In this document: one piece after another, positions 54,105 to 62,636 of the stretch
Numbering within the stretch: the first letter of the stretch is position 1
Layout of the letters: each line of letters begins with the position of its first letter
DNA from: Streptomyces albicerus
GTDB taxonomy: Bacteria > Actinomycetota > Actinomycetes > Streptomycetales > Streptomycetaceae
Assembly: GCF_008905045.1 (NCBI RefSeq)
Contig: NZ_VWMY01000011.1
Span: 62,001 to 126,000 of the forward strand
DNA: 64,000 nucleotides
Direction: 5' to 3'
The notes under the pieces: generated by a model
What the model was told of the DNA's origin: nothing
Databases searched by the model: none
What the model saw: the letters and a program-made list of their open reading frames with translations, nothing else
Translations under genes and position numbers: made by a program

Positions 54105-55402
54105 TGAAGAGCACCATCGCGCAGGTTCGTACCTACGAGCGCAGCGTCCAGCTGCTGATGGTGAATCAGTTCACCATCAACCTCGGCTTCTACATGCTGA
54201 TGCCCTATCTGGCCACGCATCTGGCCGGACCCCTGGGCCTGGCCGGCTGGCTGGTCGGGCTGATCCTCGGCGTACGCAACTTCAGCCAGCAGGGCATGTT
54301 CCTGGTCGGCGGCACACTGGCCGACCGGCTCGGCTACAAGCCGTTGATCATCGCCGGGCTGGTGCTGCGCATCGTCGGCTTCGCGACCCTCGGGCTGGTC
54401 GACTCCGTACCCGCCCTGCTCGCCGCCTCGGCGGCGACCGGACTGGCCGGGGCGCTGTTCAACCCGGCCGTACGGGCCTACTTGGCCGCGGACGCGGGTG
54501 AGCGACGAGTCGAGGCGTTCGCCCTGTTCAACGTCTTCTACCAGGCCGGGATCCTGCTCGGCCCACTGGTGGGCATGCTGCTGACCGGCGTGAGCTTCCG
54601 CGTCACGTGCCTCGTCGCGGCCGGGATCTTCGCTCTGCTGAGCATCGTCCAGATCCGGGCCCTGCCCGCCCGCCGGGGCGACGACGCGAAAGGCGAGCAG
54701 GACCAGGAGGGCGTACTGTCCCAGTGGCGCGGCATCCTCGCCAACCGGCCGTTCCTGCTGTTCTCCGTGGCCATGATCGGCTCGTACGTGATGTCCTTTC
54801 AGGTCTACCTGGCACTGCCGCTGGAAGTACGGCGGCTGGGCGGGGACGGGACCTTCGGCACAGCAGCGGTGGCACTGCTCTTCGCCGTCTCCGGACTGAG
54901 CACGATCTTCGGGCAGACCAAGGTGACCGCATGGTGCAAGGCCCGTATGGAACCGGGCCGCGCGCTGGTGTGGGGTCTGCTGATCATGGGTGTGGCGTTC
55001 GCGCCGCTGTTGGCAGCGACCGCAATTCCCGTACCGGACGGCGGAGTCGGGCTGTGGCTGCTCGCGGCCGTGCCTCCGGCGCTCTCCGCGCTGCTGCTCG
55101 CTCTGGGCACGATGATCGCGTACCCCTTCGAGATGGACACCATCGTCCGCCTCTCCGGTGACCGCCTCGTGGCCACCCACTACGGGCTCTACAACACCAT
55201 CTGCGGCATCGGCATCACCCTCGGGAACCTGCTCACCGGTGTCGCGCTCGACGCTGCCCGGGACGCAGGGATGTCCGCGTTGCCGTGGATGGCGCTGCTC
55301 GTGCTCGGCCTCGTCTGCGCGGCCGCCCTCTACGGGCTGCACCGCACGGGCCGGCTCGCACCGCCGGTGCGTGACACGGAATCCGAGCTCGCGACGGCCT
55401 GA
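54104..55402 (+). CDS. MFS transporter coupled to the cysteine synthase-like gene
   Basis: A 432-residue, 12-helix transporter. GGTLADRLGYKPLIIAG is motif A; FNPAVRAYLAADAG and YQAGILLGPLVGMLL follow as in MdtH/YdeI-type MFS. Translational coupling to the PLP enzyme suggests it exports the enzyme product, e.g. a cysteine-derived compound, or imports its substrate. A strong hairpin ends the operon. Confidence 0.87.
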   Translation: MKSTIAQVRTYERSVQLLMVNQFTINLGFYMLMPYLATHLAGPLGLAGWLVGLILGVRNFSQQGMFLVGGTLADRLGYKPLIIAGLVLRIVGFATLGLVDSVPALLAASAATGLAGALFNPAVRAYLAADAGERRVEAFALFNVFYQAGILLGPLVGMLLTGVSFRVTCLVAAGIFALLSIVQIRALPARRGDDAKGEQDQEGVLSQWRGILANRPFLLFSVAMIGSYVMSFQVYLALPLEVRRLGGDGTFGTAAVALLFAVSGLSTIFGQTKVTAWCKARMEPGRALVWGLLIMGVAFAPLLAATAIPVPDGGVGLWLLAAVPPALSALLLALGTMIAYPFEMDTIVRLSGDRLVATHYGLYNTICGIGITLGNLLTGVALDAARDAGMSALPWMALLVLGLVCAAALYGLHRTGRLAPPVRDTESELATA

Positions 55403-55438
55403 CACGACCGGCCCGTAACGGCGACCCATAGCAGAGGG

Positions 55439-55466
55439 GCGGGCGGTGCCACGAAGCACCGCCCGC
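55439..55466. terminator. Hairpin terminator after the PLP/MFS operon
   Basis: Perfect 11-base arms GCGGGCGGTGC and GCACCGCCCGC flank a 6-base loop, about 36 bases after the MFS stop. Confidence 0.85.
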
Positions 55467-55645
55467 TCCTCCACATTGCCGCTCTCCTCTCAAGGAGCTC
55501 TCAAGGAGCCGAATGCGGCACCGCCAGAGGGTGGTTACGGCCGTGCCGAGTCTCCTTGTCCGATGACCGATGAGTTCTGGGGCGCCTCTCGGTCTACATC
55601 TGCGAAAGCACACCAACTCACAACGACACAGCAGGAGTCAGAGCC

Positions 55646-56134
55646 ATGAGCGTGACCGCGCCCCAGACCCAGACCACCATCAAGTCCCAGTCCCAGGCCA
55701 AGTCCTCGCCCCGGTCCACCCGGTCTCTCGCCACTGGCCCCGTGTGGCTGGTCGGCGTTCTCGCCGTCCTCGCCGGTGCCGTCGTGACTGAGGTGTTCGG
55801 CCTCATCACCCGAGGGGCCGGCGTACCGATGAACGCGGCAAGTCCCGGCGAGACACAGGCCGCGGAGATCCCAGTGGGCGGCTTCGCCGGGGGCGTGGTG
55901 TTCTGGTCGATCGCCGGGATCATCCTGGCGGTGGCCCTGGCCCGCTGGGCCAAGCGCCCCGCCCGCACCTTCACGGTGACCACCGTCGCGCTCACCGCGC
56001 TGTCCCTCGCCGGCCCGGCCGTCGCCCCGCACACCGCCACGTCCACCCAGGTCATCCTGGCTGTGTCCCACCTGGTGGCCGCCGCTGTGATCATTCCCCC
56101 GCTGGCACGCCGGCTCTCGCACCAGCAGCGGTGA
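55646..56134 (+). CDS. DUF6069 family membrane protein
   Basis: A 162-residue four-helix membrane protein. TGPVWLVGVLAVLAGAVVTE, GGFAGGVVFWSIAGIILAVA and QVILAVSHLVAAAVIIPPLA are its hydrophobic segments, typical of DUF6069. Function unknown; the family is common in actinobacteria. Gln/Ser/Thr-rich cytoplasmic head. GCAGGAG precedes the ATG. Confidence 0.75.
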   Translation: MSVTAPQTQTTIKSQSQAKSSPRSTRSLATGPVWLVGVLAVLAGAVVTEVFGLITRGAGVPMNAASPGETQAAEIPVGGFAGGVVFWSIAGIILAVALARWAKRPARTFTVTTVALTALSLAGPAVAPHTATSTQVILAVSHLVAAAVIIPPLARRLSHQQR

Positions 56135-56211
56135 CGAAGACCGGAGCCCGGCCTGTGCGGGGCACCGACTCCGCACCCGTGATCAACACCCCCTTCAGAC
56201 ATAGACACAGA

Positions 56212-56253
56212 CACAGCCTGACGCCTCGGCACCAGCCGAGGCGTCAGGCTGTG
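56212..56253. terminator. Perfect 19-bp-stem bidirectional terminator
   Basis: Arms CACAGCCTGACGCCTCGGC and GCCGAGGCGTCAGGCTGTG enclose the 4-base loop ACCA. It lies between the DUF6069 gene and the convergent MFS gene and should stop both. Confidence 0.92.
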
Positions 56254-56332
56254 CGGCGCACAGCCCCGACCACCCACCCCGCCTAGGAGTCCGGCCCGGC
56301 GACGAACCACGGCGAGGCTTCAGTCAGGACCG

Positions 56333-57772
56333 TCAGTGGACATGAGGGCCTCCGGTCATCTGCGGCTTGCCGCGCGGTACCAGTGCCAAAGACACCACCG
56401 CGCTCGCGGCGGCCGCCACCGCGCATACCGTGAACGCGTCCGCGAAACCGCCGACCGAACCGCGCTCGAAGCCCGACGCCGCGACGGTGGACACGACGGC
56501 GACGCCGATCGAACCGCCCACCTCGTGGAAGGTGTTGACGACACCGGAGGCCAGTCCCGCCTCCCGGTGCTCGACCATGGCGAGCGCGGTGGTGGTGGCG
56601 GTGACGAAGACTGCGCCGATGCCGACGGAGGCGACGACGAAGCCCGGCAGGAGAGCCGCGTACACGCTGCCGGTGTCCGACAGTTGCGTCAGCGGAATGG
56701 TTCCGGCGGTGGCGATCACCATGCCTCCGACGGCCGTGGGGCGGCTGCCGATCCTGCCGACGAGCCGGGAGCCGAGGTGGGCGCCGATACCGGTGGCGAC
56801 GGCCACCGGAAGGAAGACCAACCCTGTCTTGAGCGGGCTGAAACCGCGGAGGTGCTGGAGGTAGACCGAACCGAGGAAGAAGAAGGCGATCAGCAGGGCG
56901 GTGGCGATCAGCATCAGGAACGCCCCTGCGAGCACCGGCTGCCGGGTGAACATGCGCAGGTCCATCAGTGGGGCCCGGCTCGCTCGTTCGACGGCCACGA
57001 ACAGCCCGTACGCCAGGAGTGCGCCGGCAATCGGGAGCAGAGTGGCGGCGGCGCCCCAGCCCGCGTCGCCCGCTTCGACCAGCCCGTAGATGAGCGCGCC
57101 GGTGCCGGCGGTGACCAGGAGTGCCCCGGGGACGTCGAGCCGGGCCGGCTGCGGTGCGCGGGCCGGTACGAAGGCGGGGAGGGTGGCCAGTACGAGGAGG
57201 CCGACCGGCACGTTGACGTAGAAGACCCACTCCCAGCCCGGCCCGTCGGTCAGCGCCCCGCCGACCAGTACGCCGGCCGCCGCGCCGGTGCCGCCGATGG
57301 CCGCCCACACGCCGAGGGCCTTGTTGCGCTCCGCGCCGTGGAAGGTGGTGGTGACGATGGACAGCGCCGAAGGGGAGAGCAGCGCGGCTCCGATGCCCTG
57401 GGCGATCCGCCCGCCGAGCAGGGTCTCGGCGTTCTCGGCCAGCCCGGTGACCAGTGAGGCGACGGTGAAGAAGGCAAGTCCGGCGAGCAGGGTGCGGCGG
57501 GAGCCGAGTGCGTCGGCGAGCCGACCGCCGAGCAGCATGAGCCCGCCGAAGCACAGCGTGTACGCGGTGACCACCCAGGTCAGTGTCTCCCGGCCGAGGT
57601 CGAGATCGGCGGCCATGTCGGGCAGCGCGACGTTCACGACGGTGACGTCGAGTATCAGCATGAACTGGGCCAGGCAGATCAGCGCCAGGGCGACCCAGCG
57701 GCGTGGATCGGCGGGCGGATGGTCGTGTTGGTCTTCCGACGCGTGCGGGGCGCCGGGGGCCGGGTGGGTCAT
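56333..57772 (-). CDS. MFS transporter, DHA2 drug exporter family
   Basis: A 479-residue, 14-helix transporter: LDVTVVNVALPDMAADLDLG helix 1 entry, GGRLADALGSRRTLLAG motif A, AIGGTGAAAGVLVGGALTDG motif C. The N-tail is His/Asp rich (HASEDQHDHPPAD). Its start overlaps the stop of a short upstream frame by 4 bases, and the dyad region beyond separates it from a divergent TetR gene, the usual repressor/exporter pair. GAGGAG before the ATG. Confidence 0.9.
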   Translation of the reverse strand: MTHPAPGAPHASEDQHDHPPADPRRWVALALICLAQFMLILDVTVVNVALPDMAADLDLGRETLTWVVTAYTLCFGGLMLLGGRLADALGSRRTLLAGLAFFTVASLVTGLAENAETLLGGRIAQGIGAALLSPSALSIVTTTFHGAERNKALGVWAAIGGTGAAAGVLVGGALTDGPGWEWVFYVNVPVGLLVLATLPAFVPARAPQPARLDVPGALLVTAGTGALIYGLVEAGDAGWGAAATLLPIAGALLAYGLFVAVERASRAPLMDLRMFTRQPVLAGAFLMLIATALLIAFFFLGSVYLQHLRGFSPLKTGLVFLPVAVATGIGAHLGSRLVGRIGSRPTAVGGMVIATAGTIPLTQLSDTGSVYAALLPGFVVASVGIGAVFVTATTTALAMVEHREAGLASGVVNTFHEVGGSIGVAVVSTVAASGFERGSVGGFADAFTVCAVAAAASAVVSLALVPRGKPQMTGGPHVH

Positions 57773-58077
57773 GACGACTCCTCGAAGTTCGTACGGCGAT
57801 CAGTGGCAGAGTCCGTAGGGCTGGACGGAGCGAAGGCGAGCGCAACGGCGATGCCCACCGCGGTGACACCGACCGCCGCAGTCATCGCCGGACCCATACC
57901 GTCGGCGAACGCCCGGCGTGCCGCGTCCGCGAGGGCGACCACGGACGCCGTAGCCACCGGCTGCCGCCGGGCTGGGCGGCTCCGGGCCGCATTCGTGCGA
58001 GACGAGCGGTCGAAGACACGAATTTCCTCCCGTACAGGGCATGGCGGGGCTGCTGCTCCGCACGGCCTGGTCCGCAC
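57769..58077 (-). pseudogene. Remnant of an MFS transporter C-terminus, coupled to the MFS gene
   Basis: The frame of about 100 codons ends in the ATGA overlap with the exporter. Its second half (ADAARRAFADGMGPAMTAAV, then GIAVALAFAPSSP) looks like the last helix and tail of an MFS exporter. The first half is Arg/Pro-rich and not convincing. No full transporter is present; it could act as a leader for the intact gene. Confidence 0.4.
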
Positions 58078-58085
58078 GAGCCCTT

Positions 58086-58137
58086 GAACTGAACTGTACG
58101 TCTCAGTTCATATGAACTCAACGGTTCAGTTCAGTTC
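58086..58137. promoter_or_regulatory. Long dyad operator in MFS/TetR divergent promoter
   Basis: A single dyad axis near 58111/58112 has a 12-base perfect palindrome GTTCATATGAAC (58106-58117) and outer arms GAACTGAAC (58086-58094) and GTTCAGTTC (58129-58137) at equal distance. Repeated AACTG/CAGTT half-sites suggest two TetR dimers bind. It covers the expected promoters of both genes. Confidence 0.75.
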
Positions 58138-58142
58138 GTTGC

Positions 58143-58148
58143 TAGGAT
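58143..58148 (+). promoter_or_regulatory. -10 element giving a probably leaderless tetR-type mRNA
   Basis: TAGGAT lies 6 bases before the ATG of the TetR gene, beside the dyad operator. No ribosome site occurs between, as expected for a leaderless transcript. Confidence 0.6.
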
Positions 58149-58154
58149 TCGACC

Positions 58155-58802
58155 ATGAGCAGCGAGACGGTCAAGCAGCCCCCGAGCGGACCCCGCGCCG
58201 AAGCCAAACGGCAGGCCATCGTCCGAGCCGCCCGTGAACTGTTCCTGTGCGAGGGATTCGGCGTCGGCATGGACGCCATCGCCGCCGAGGCGGGCGTCTC
58301 CAAGGTGACCGTCTACAACCACTTCGGCAGCAAGGAAGCACTGTTCACCGCGGTCATCACGAGCGCGCTCGACGAACCCCTCGACGGCGCCTCTCCGGCC
58401 GCACTCGAAGGCCTGGCCGACGCCGAGGACCTCCGCGCCGCACTCATCGACGCCGCCCGCGCCTGGGTCCACGCCATCCGCACCAACCACGAGGTCACCG
58501 CCCTGCGCAACCTCGTCGCCGCCGAACTACACCGCTTCCCGGAACTCGCCGAGGCCTGGAAGGGCCGCGGCCCGGAAGGCCACCACCCCGCGGTGGCGGG
58601 TGCGCTGCGCACCCTGGCCGATCAAGGACGACTGGTCATCCCCGACCAGGAGATCGCGATCATCCAGCTCTACGCACTTCTGGTCTTCCCCCACATGGTC
58701 TTCGGCGCCTACGGCACCCATATCGATGAGGACATCACCGACCGCCTCATCACCAGCGGCGTCGACATGTTCCTGGAGCACTACGGCCCGGATCAGGCGT
58801 AG
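58155..58802 (+). CDS. TetR/AcrR family transcriptional regulator
   Basis: A 215-residue repressor. The HTH is in AARELFLCEGFGVGMDAIAA, then GVSKVTVYNHFGSKEALF. The C-terminal ligand-binding domain resembles the TetR_C_33/AefR-like type (ALRNLVAAELHRFPELAEAW). Divergent from the MFS gene, with the dyad operator between; it probably represses both until a toxic ligand is bound. Confidence 0.9.
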   Translation: MSSETVKQPPSGPRAEAKRQAIVRAARELFLCEGFGVGMDAIAAEAGVSKVTVYNHFGSKEALFTAVITSALDEPLDGASPAALEGLADAEDLRAALIDAARAWVHAIRTNHEVTALRNLVAAELHRFPELAEAWKGRGPEGHHPAVAGALRTLADQGRLVIPDQEIAIIQLYALLVFPHMVFGAYGTHIDEDITDRLITSGVDMFLEHYGPDQA

Positions 58803-58899
58803 CGGGCACCACGTGCGGTCTTCGGAGACAGGACGCGCAGGGAGCCGTCGGAGGGTCTGACGGATTCGGTGAAGATGGCGCCGACCAGTTGCTCTGCCG

Positions 58900-59406
58900 C
58901 TACGAGGCACTCGGAGTGGGGCCGATGCCGCGCAGTTGCTGGATGTTCCCGCCGAGCTTGGCTCGGAACTGCTCCAGCATCTCCGGCTCTTTCGCGCTGA
59001 CGATCCAACGCGAGCCGACCAGGTACTTGCCGCCGTAGATGGCGGCGGAGTCCAGCCAGGTCTGCTTGTACTTCTCCTCGGGGAAGGTGGTGATGAGGTA
59101 GTCGACCTTCTTCGTGTGGCACAGGCCCTGGCGCAGTTCATCCGCTTCGATACGGATCTTTGGCTTGCAGCCGGTCAGGTTGGCGATCACCTCGACCTTC
59201 GCCGGTGCCACGACCCCGGCCGCCGGGGCCGCGGACATCGCGGCCTTCTTCGCCTGCTTGCTCTCCGCCGCGTCGCCGTCGTCGCCCCCACCGCAGGCCG
59301 TGGCCAGGAGAAGAAGGGCCAGGCTGCCGATCAGGGCGGCGCCGCGAACCATGCGGGCGGCGGGCAGGGTGCGGCCAATGCGTCCTAGGTGTGGCTGCTG
59401 CGGCAC
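58900..59406 (-). CDS. Putative secreted lipoprotein
   Basis: About 168 residues. A lipobox LLATAC follows the hydrophobic segment VRGAALIGSLALLLLATA, then a short acidic linker. The mature part has two Cys (GCKPKIRIEADELRQGLCH) and reads WLDSAAIYGGKYLVGSRWIV, as in small extracytoplasmic proteins of unknown function in Streptomyces. GTG is chosen since GGAGAG precedes it at 4 bases; the ATG at 59352 has no site. Confidence 0.7.
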   Translation of the reverse strand: MPQQPHLGRIGRTLPAARMVRGAALIGSLALLLLATACGGGDDGDAAESKQAKKAAMSAAPAAGVVAPAKVEVIANLTGCKPKIRIEADELRQGLCHTKKVDYLITTFPEEKYKQTWLDSAAIYGGKYLVGSRWIVSAKEPEMLEQFRAKLGGNIQQLRGIGPTPSAS

Positions 59407-59579
59407 GTGCCTCTCCGTATCCAAGCTTGTTCCCGTCCGCGCGAGCGGCCAGGCGTACGACAAGGGGTACGAGTGAACGCGAGTGGCCGTTCACCCCGTA
59501 TGTCACTGAAGACCCGTGGGGCGGAAGGGCTCCCGCCCCACGGGCCATCCGCACGCCGTCCCGGCTGCGTCGCGTCGCT

Positions 59580-59772
59580 CTACGTCCGACGGTTCATGGC
59601 CAGATGGGCGAGGGTCACCAGCATCCGCTCCCCGTCCGACTGAGGGGACACCGAGGCCAGTCGGTCGAGGGCGAGAGCATGCTGGCGTGCGGTCTCCGGA
59701 GCACGGGGCCGGTCATCTCGCGGGCACGGCGCAGGAGTTCCCAGGCGTCAGCGGTGTCGGGACGGTGGCCAT
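59580..59772 (-). pseudogene. Frameshifted remnant, possible C-terminus of a polyprenyl diphosphate synthase
   Basis: Two frames carry adjacent pieces: AWELLRRAREMTGPVL in one, then TARQHALALDRLASVSPQ and LVTLAHLAMNRR* in another. Joined they look like the last two helices of an isoprenyl diphosphate synthase. It starts at the stop of the terpene synthase gene, where such a partner would be natural. Most of the gene is missing. Family assignment is tentative. Confidence 0.35.
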
Positions 59773-59774
59773 GG

Positions 59775-60800
59775 TCATCGTTCGACCTCCATGAGCTGTG
59801 CTTCGAGGTATTCCTCCGGTCGATCCACGCCGTCGTCCGCGGTGGAGTGATAGCGCTTCGTACGCCTCGACCAGTCGAGGTTGCCGCGCATCCATGTGCG
59901 CATGCCGGCGGTATAGGGGACGAGGTCTGCGGTCTGGTCGGGGAAAGCGGTCAGCACCTTCGCCTCCGCCACGAGGAACAGGTCCGTCTCTGCGGCGATG
60001 ACGGTGCAGACGTGGTCGCGCGCGGCCCGCTGGTCCAGCCCGCGATGGTGCCCGACGAGATGGACGAGGTTGTGCACCTCGCCCCGCGAACGCTCTTTGG
60101 CCAGCGAAAAGACGTCATTGGTCCAACAGACGACATTGCAGGCGGCATCGAGGGCGGACGTGAACTCGGGGCTGGTGTGGACGGCGTCGGGGAGCGAGAT
60201 CCGTTCCGCGATCTCGATGAGGTCCATGCAGACGTAGATGGCGCCCGTGTGTCGGCGGTTGGCGATGTAGGTCTCCTCGGACGGGACAGTGCCGCTGATC
60301 CTGTTTCCTGCCTCCCAGACGGCTGCCGTTCTGAGGCATTCTTCGAGGTGCCGGACGAAGCGGCGGTGCCATTCGGGAGCCGCCTGCGGGGCGGTGCGCT
60401 CCCATAAGTCGGCCAGCGAGGCGACCGCGGTGGGGAGGACGGGGCCCGCCGCGTCACACCGGCCGTGGCCTTCCAGCACCGCCCGCATCTGGTTCACCGT
60501 CTCCCGCATCCGGTTCGGACTGCGCCCGAACCGTCCGTCGTCGAGTTGGTCATCGACGAGGAAGAGCCAGGCGAACCACTCCGCCATGAGATCCAGCTGC
60601 GGGGCGTCTGCGGTCGGGTACACCGCTGCCGCGAACCAGCCGAAGTCCGCGCGATCAAAGCGTTCTCTCGCCGCTTCCCGATGCACCAGCCCTGTGCTCC
60701 GGACCCACTCGGCCAGTTGAATGCGCGTCTTCTCCGCATGGGGATTGATCCGTTGGGGAAACGGGCTTCGGATGTCCGGCCCGTCGGTGTCGATGGCCAT
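59775..60800 (-). CDS. Class I terpene synthase (sesquiterpene-type)
   Basis: A 341-residue single-domain cyclase. LVDDQLDDG holds the Asp-rich metal motif (83-88), NDVFSLAKE (228-236) is the NSE triad, and the R-Y pair is in TKRYHS near 320. RRHTGAIYVCMDLIEIAE matches the effector Arg region. It should ionise farnesyl diphosphate and cyclise it; product not predictable. AGAGGAG precedes the ATG. 14 bases after the P450 gene stop, so co-transcribed. Confidence 0.88.
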   Translation of the reverse strand: MAIDTDGPDIRSPFPQRINPHAEKTRIQLAEWVRSTGLVHREAARERFDRADFGWFAAAVYPTADAPQLDLMAEWFAWLFLVDDQLDDGRFGRSPNRMRETVNQMRAVLEGHGRCDAAGPVLPTAVASLADLWERTAPQAAPEWHRRFVRHLEECLRTAAVWEAGNRISGTVPSEETYIANRRHTGAIYVCMDLIEIAERISLPDAVHTSPEFTSALDAACNVVCWTNDVFSLAKERSRGEVHNLVHLVGHHRGLDQRAARDHVCTVIAAETDLFLVAEAKVLTAFPDQTADLVPYTAGMRTWMRGNLDWSRRTKRYHSTADDGVDRPEEYLEAQLMEVER

Positions 60801-60814
60801 GCGCCGTACTCCTC

Positions 60815-62179
60815 TCAGCGGCGCTCCAGCCGTAACCGCACGCCGTCTTTGGGATGCAGCGTGATCAAAGCCTCCGGGTGTACCTCGGGGGCACCCGCGG
60901 GCATGACCAGCCGGTGCCCGAGCGCGATGGTGGCGATCACCAGGGTGAGTTCGGTCAGGGCGAAGTGCTTTCCGATGCAGATGCGAGGTCCGCTGCCGAA
61001 CGGGACGTAGACATGTTTGGGACGTTTGGCGGACTCCTCGGGGCTGAACCGCTCGGGTTCGAAGCGTTCGGGCTCGGGCCAGAACTCCGGGTGCCGGTGC
61101 AGGAAATAGCTGTTGATCAGCATGTTGGTGCCCGCGGGGATGCGGTAGCCATCGATCTCGTCGTCCTGACAGGCGCGGCGCATGAACTGATACGCCGGGG
61201 AGTAGATGCGCAGAGTCTCGTCGACGACCATGCGCGTGTACGTCAGCCGGGGAAGGTCCTCGAACTGCGGAATCCGGCCGCCGAGCACCTGGTCGACCTC
61301 GGCGTGCATCTGCTTCTCGGCCTCGGGATGGCAGGCGAGGAGATAGAACGCCCAGGACAGGGTGTTGGTGGTGGTCTCGTAGGCGCCGACGCAGATGTTG
61401 AGGACCTCGTGGTGGAGCTGTTCGAGATCCATCGCTTTCCCGTTCTCCCCGTCCACGGAATGCAGGAGAAGGGTGAGCAGATCGCTCTCTTCGCCCACGG
61501 CGACATCGTTGGCCAGCCGCTGCCGGACGAATCCGGACACGAACTCGTCCATGTCCTCGATCGCCCGCCGCAGCCTGCGATGGCTGGGTGTCGGCACACT
61601 CAACGGCGGGAACGGACAACGGAAGAAGGCGCCGAGAATGGTGTTGGCCACGCCGAAGGCCCGCTCGAAGCCCTGGGCCGCTTCGCTCACGTCTGCGCTG
61701 AAGAGGGATCTGTTGACGATACGGAGGGCGAGCTGGCCGAACTCGTCGGTGACATCAAACGTATGGGTGTCGCCGTATGTGCGCTTCCAGCGATCCACGA
61801 TCTGCACGGTCTCGTCCGTCATGTTTCGGGCAAAGGAACCGACCGCTCTCGGGGTGAAATGCGGCGCCATCATGCGGCGCTGCCGACGCCACAGTTCCAT
61901 GTCCGGATTGGCGATCAAACCCTTGCGCAGGACTGGGCGTATCACTTTGAAGATCGTGGCGTTCTTGTCGTATCGCTCCCCTCTGTCCACCAACACGTGA
62001 CGGATGTAGTCCGGGTGATTGACCATCACCATCGGCACCCCGAACGGACGGAAACGGAATATGTCGCCGTACCGCTCACGGCTACGCGCCAGGAAGGCCA
62101 GCGGGTCACGTTTGAAGGCCAGCGATCCACCGAGTCCGTCACCGAACCTGACGGACGGGAGGTCTTCGAGCTTCTGCAT
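60815..62179 (-). CDS. Cytochrome P450, partner of the terpene synthase
   Basis: A P450 of 454 residues from this start. GAYETTTNT is the I-helix oxygen motif, DETLRIYSP holds ExxR, FEPERFSPE the PERF region and PFGSGPRICIGKHFAL the haem loop with its Cys. It lies just upstream of the cyclase gene and probably oxidises the terpene. I start at MQKLEDLP because GAGG is 6 bases before; an in-frame ATG at 62242 would add 21 residues. Confidence 0.9.
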   Translation of the reverse strand: MQKLEDLPSVRFGDGLGGSLAFKRDPLAFLARSRERYGDIFRFRPFGVPMVMVNHPDYIRHVLVDRGERYDKNATIFKVIRPVLRKGLIANPDMELWRRQRRMMAPHFTPRAVGSFARNMTDETVQIVDRWKRTYGDTHTFDVTDEFGQLALRIVNRSLFSADVSEAAQGFERAFGVANTILGAFFRCPFPPLSVPTPSHRRLRRAIEDMDEFVSGFVRQRLANDVAVGEESDLLTLLLHSVDGENGKAMDLEQLHHEVLNICVGAYETTTNTLSWAFYLLACHPEAEKQMHAEVDQVLGGRIPQFEDLPRLTYTRMVVDETLRIYSPAYQFMRRACQDDEIDGYRIPAGTNMLINSYFLHRHPEFWPEPERFEPERFSPEESAKRPKHVYVPFGSGPRICIGKHFALTELTLVIATIALGHRLVMPAGAPEVHPEALITLHPKDGVRLRLERR

Positions 62180-62242
62180 GCGATGCCTCACTGCGTATGC
62201 GCGAGCGTTGTCGTCGGGAACGGCCGCGGTTCCAAGTGCCAT

Positions 62243-62636
62243 GGGTATGCAAGAAGCGATCCGAGAGGTACGGGCCTTGGAGCAGGTGGTGGGCGACTTG
62301 GGCGGCGCAAACCGCGCTCATGGCGACGGCAGGCTTCTGAGAACAGGCGATCCCACCACTCTCTGACGTTGCCTCAAATTCCTTAATCGCCTGTTCCGCT
62401 CATACATCCATCTAACCGACCATGGTCAATGAATGTTCATTCACGACCCTCACGGACGCCGAACGGGCTGTCAAGAGAGTGCGCACGACGTTTCTTCGAA
62501 CGCTCCAGACGCGCTCCCGTAGGCGAAGGTCGGGTCCTGCGCGGGGGCGCTTGATCGCGACCGCACACGACGCGGCACGAGCGGGCCGGCCGGCCGGCCG
62601 CACGCCAGTGCGCGGCCGGGCCTCCCGCATGCCGGG
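62243..62636. other. Upstream region of the terpene operon
   Basis: About 394 bases from the P450 frame to the RibD-like stop. It contains TGAATGTTCATTCA (62430-62443), arms TGAATG/CATTCA around TT, which resembles a TetR-type operator, and a four-fold GGCC run (62584-62599). Nothing coding is recognised. Confidence 0.4.

Noticed and set aside
62584..62599. Functional repeat or recombination site from four GGCC units
   Set aside because: Short low-complexity run expected by chance in such GC-rich spacer DNA.
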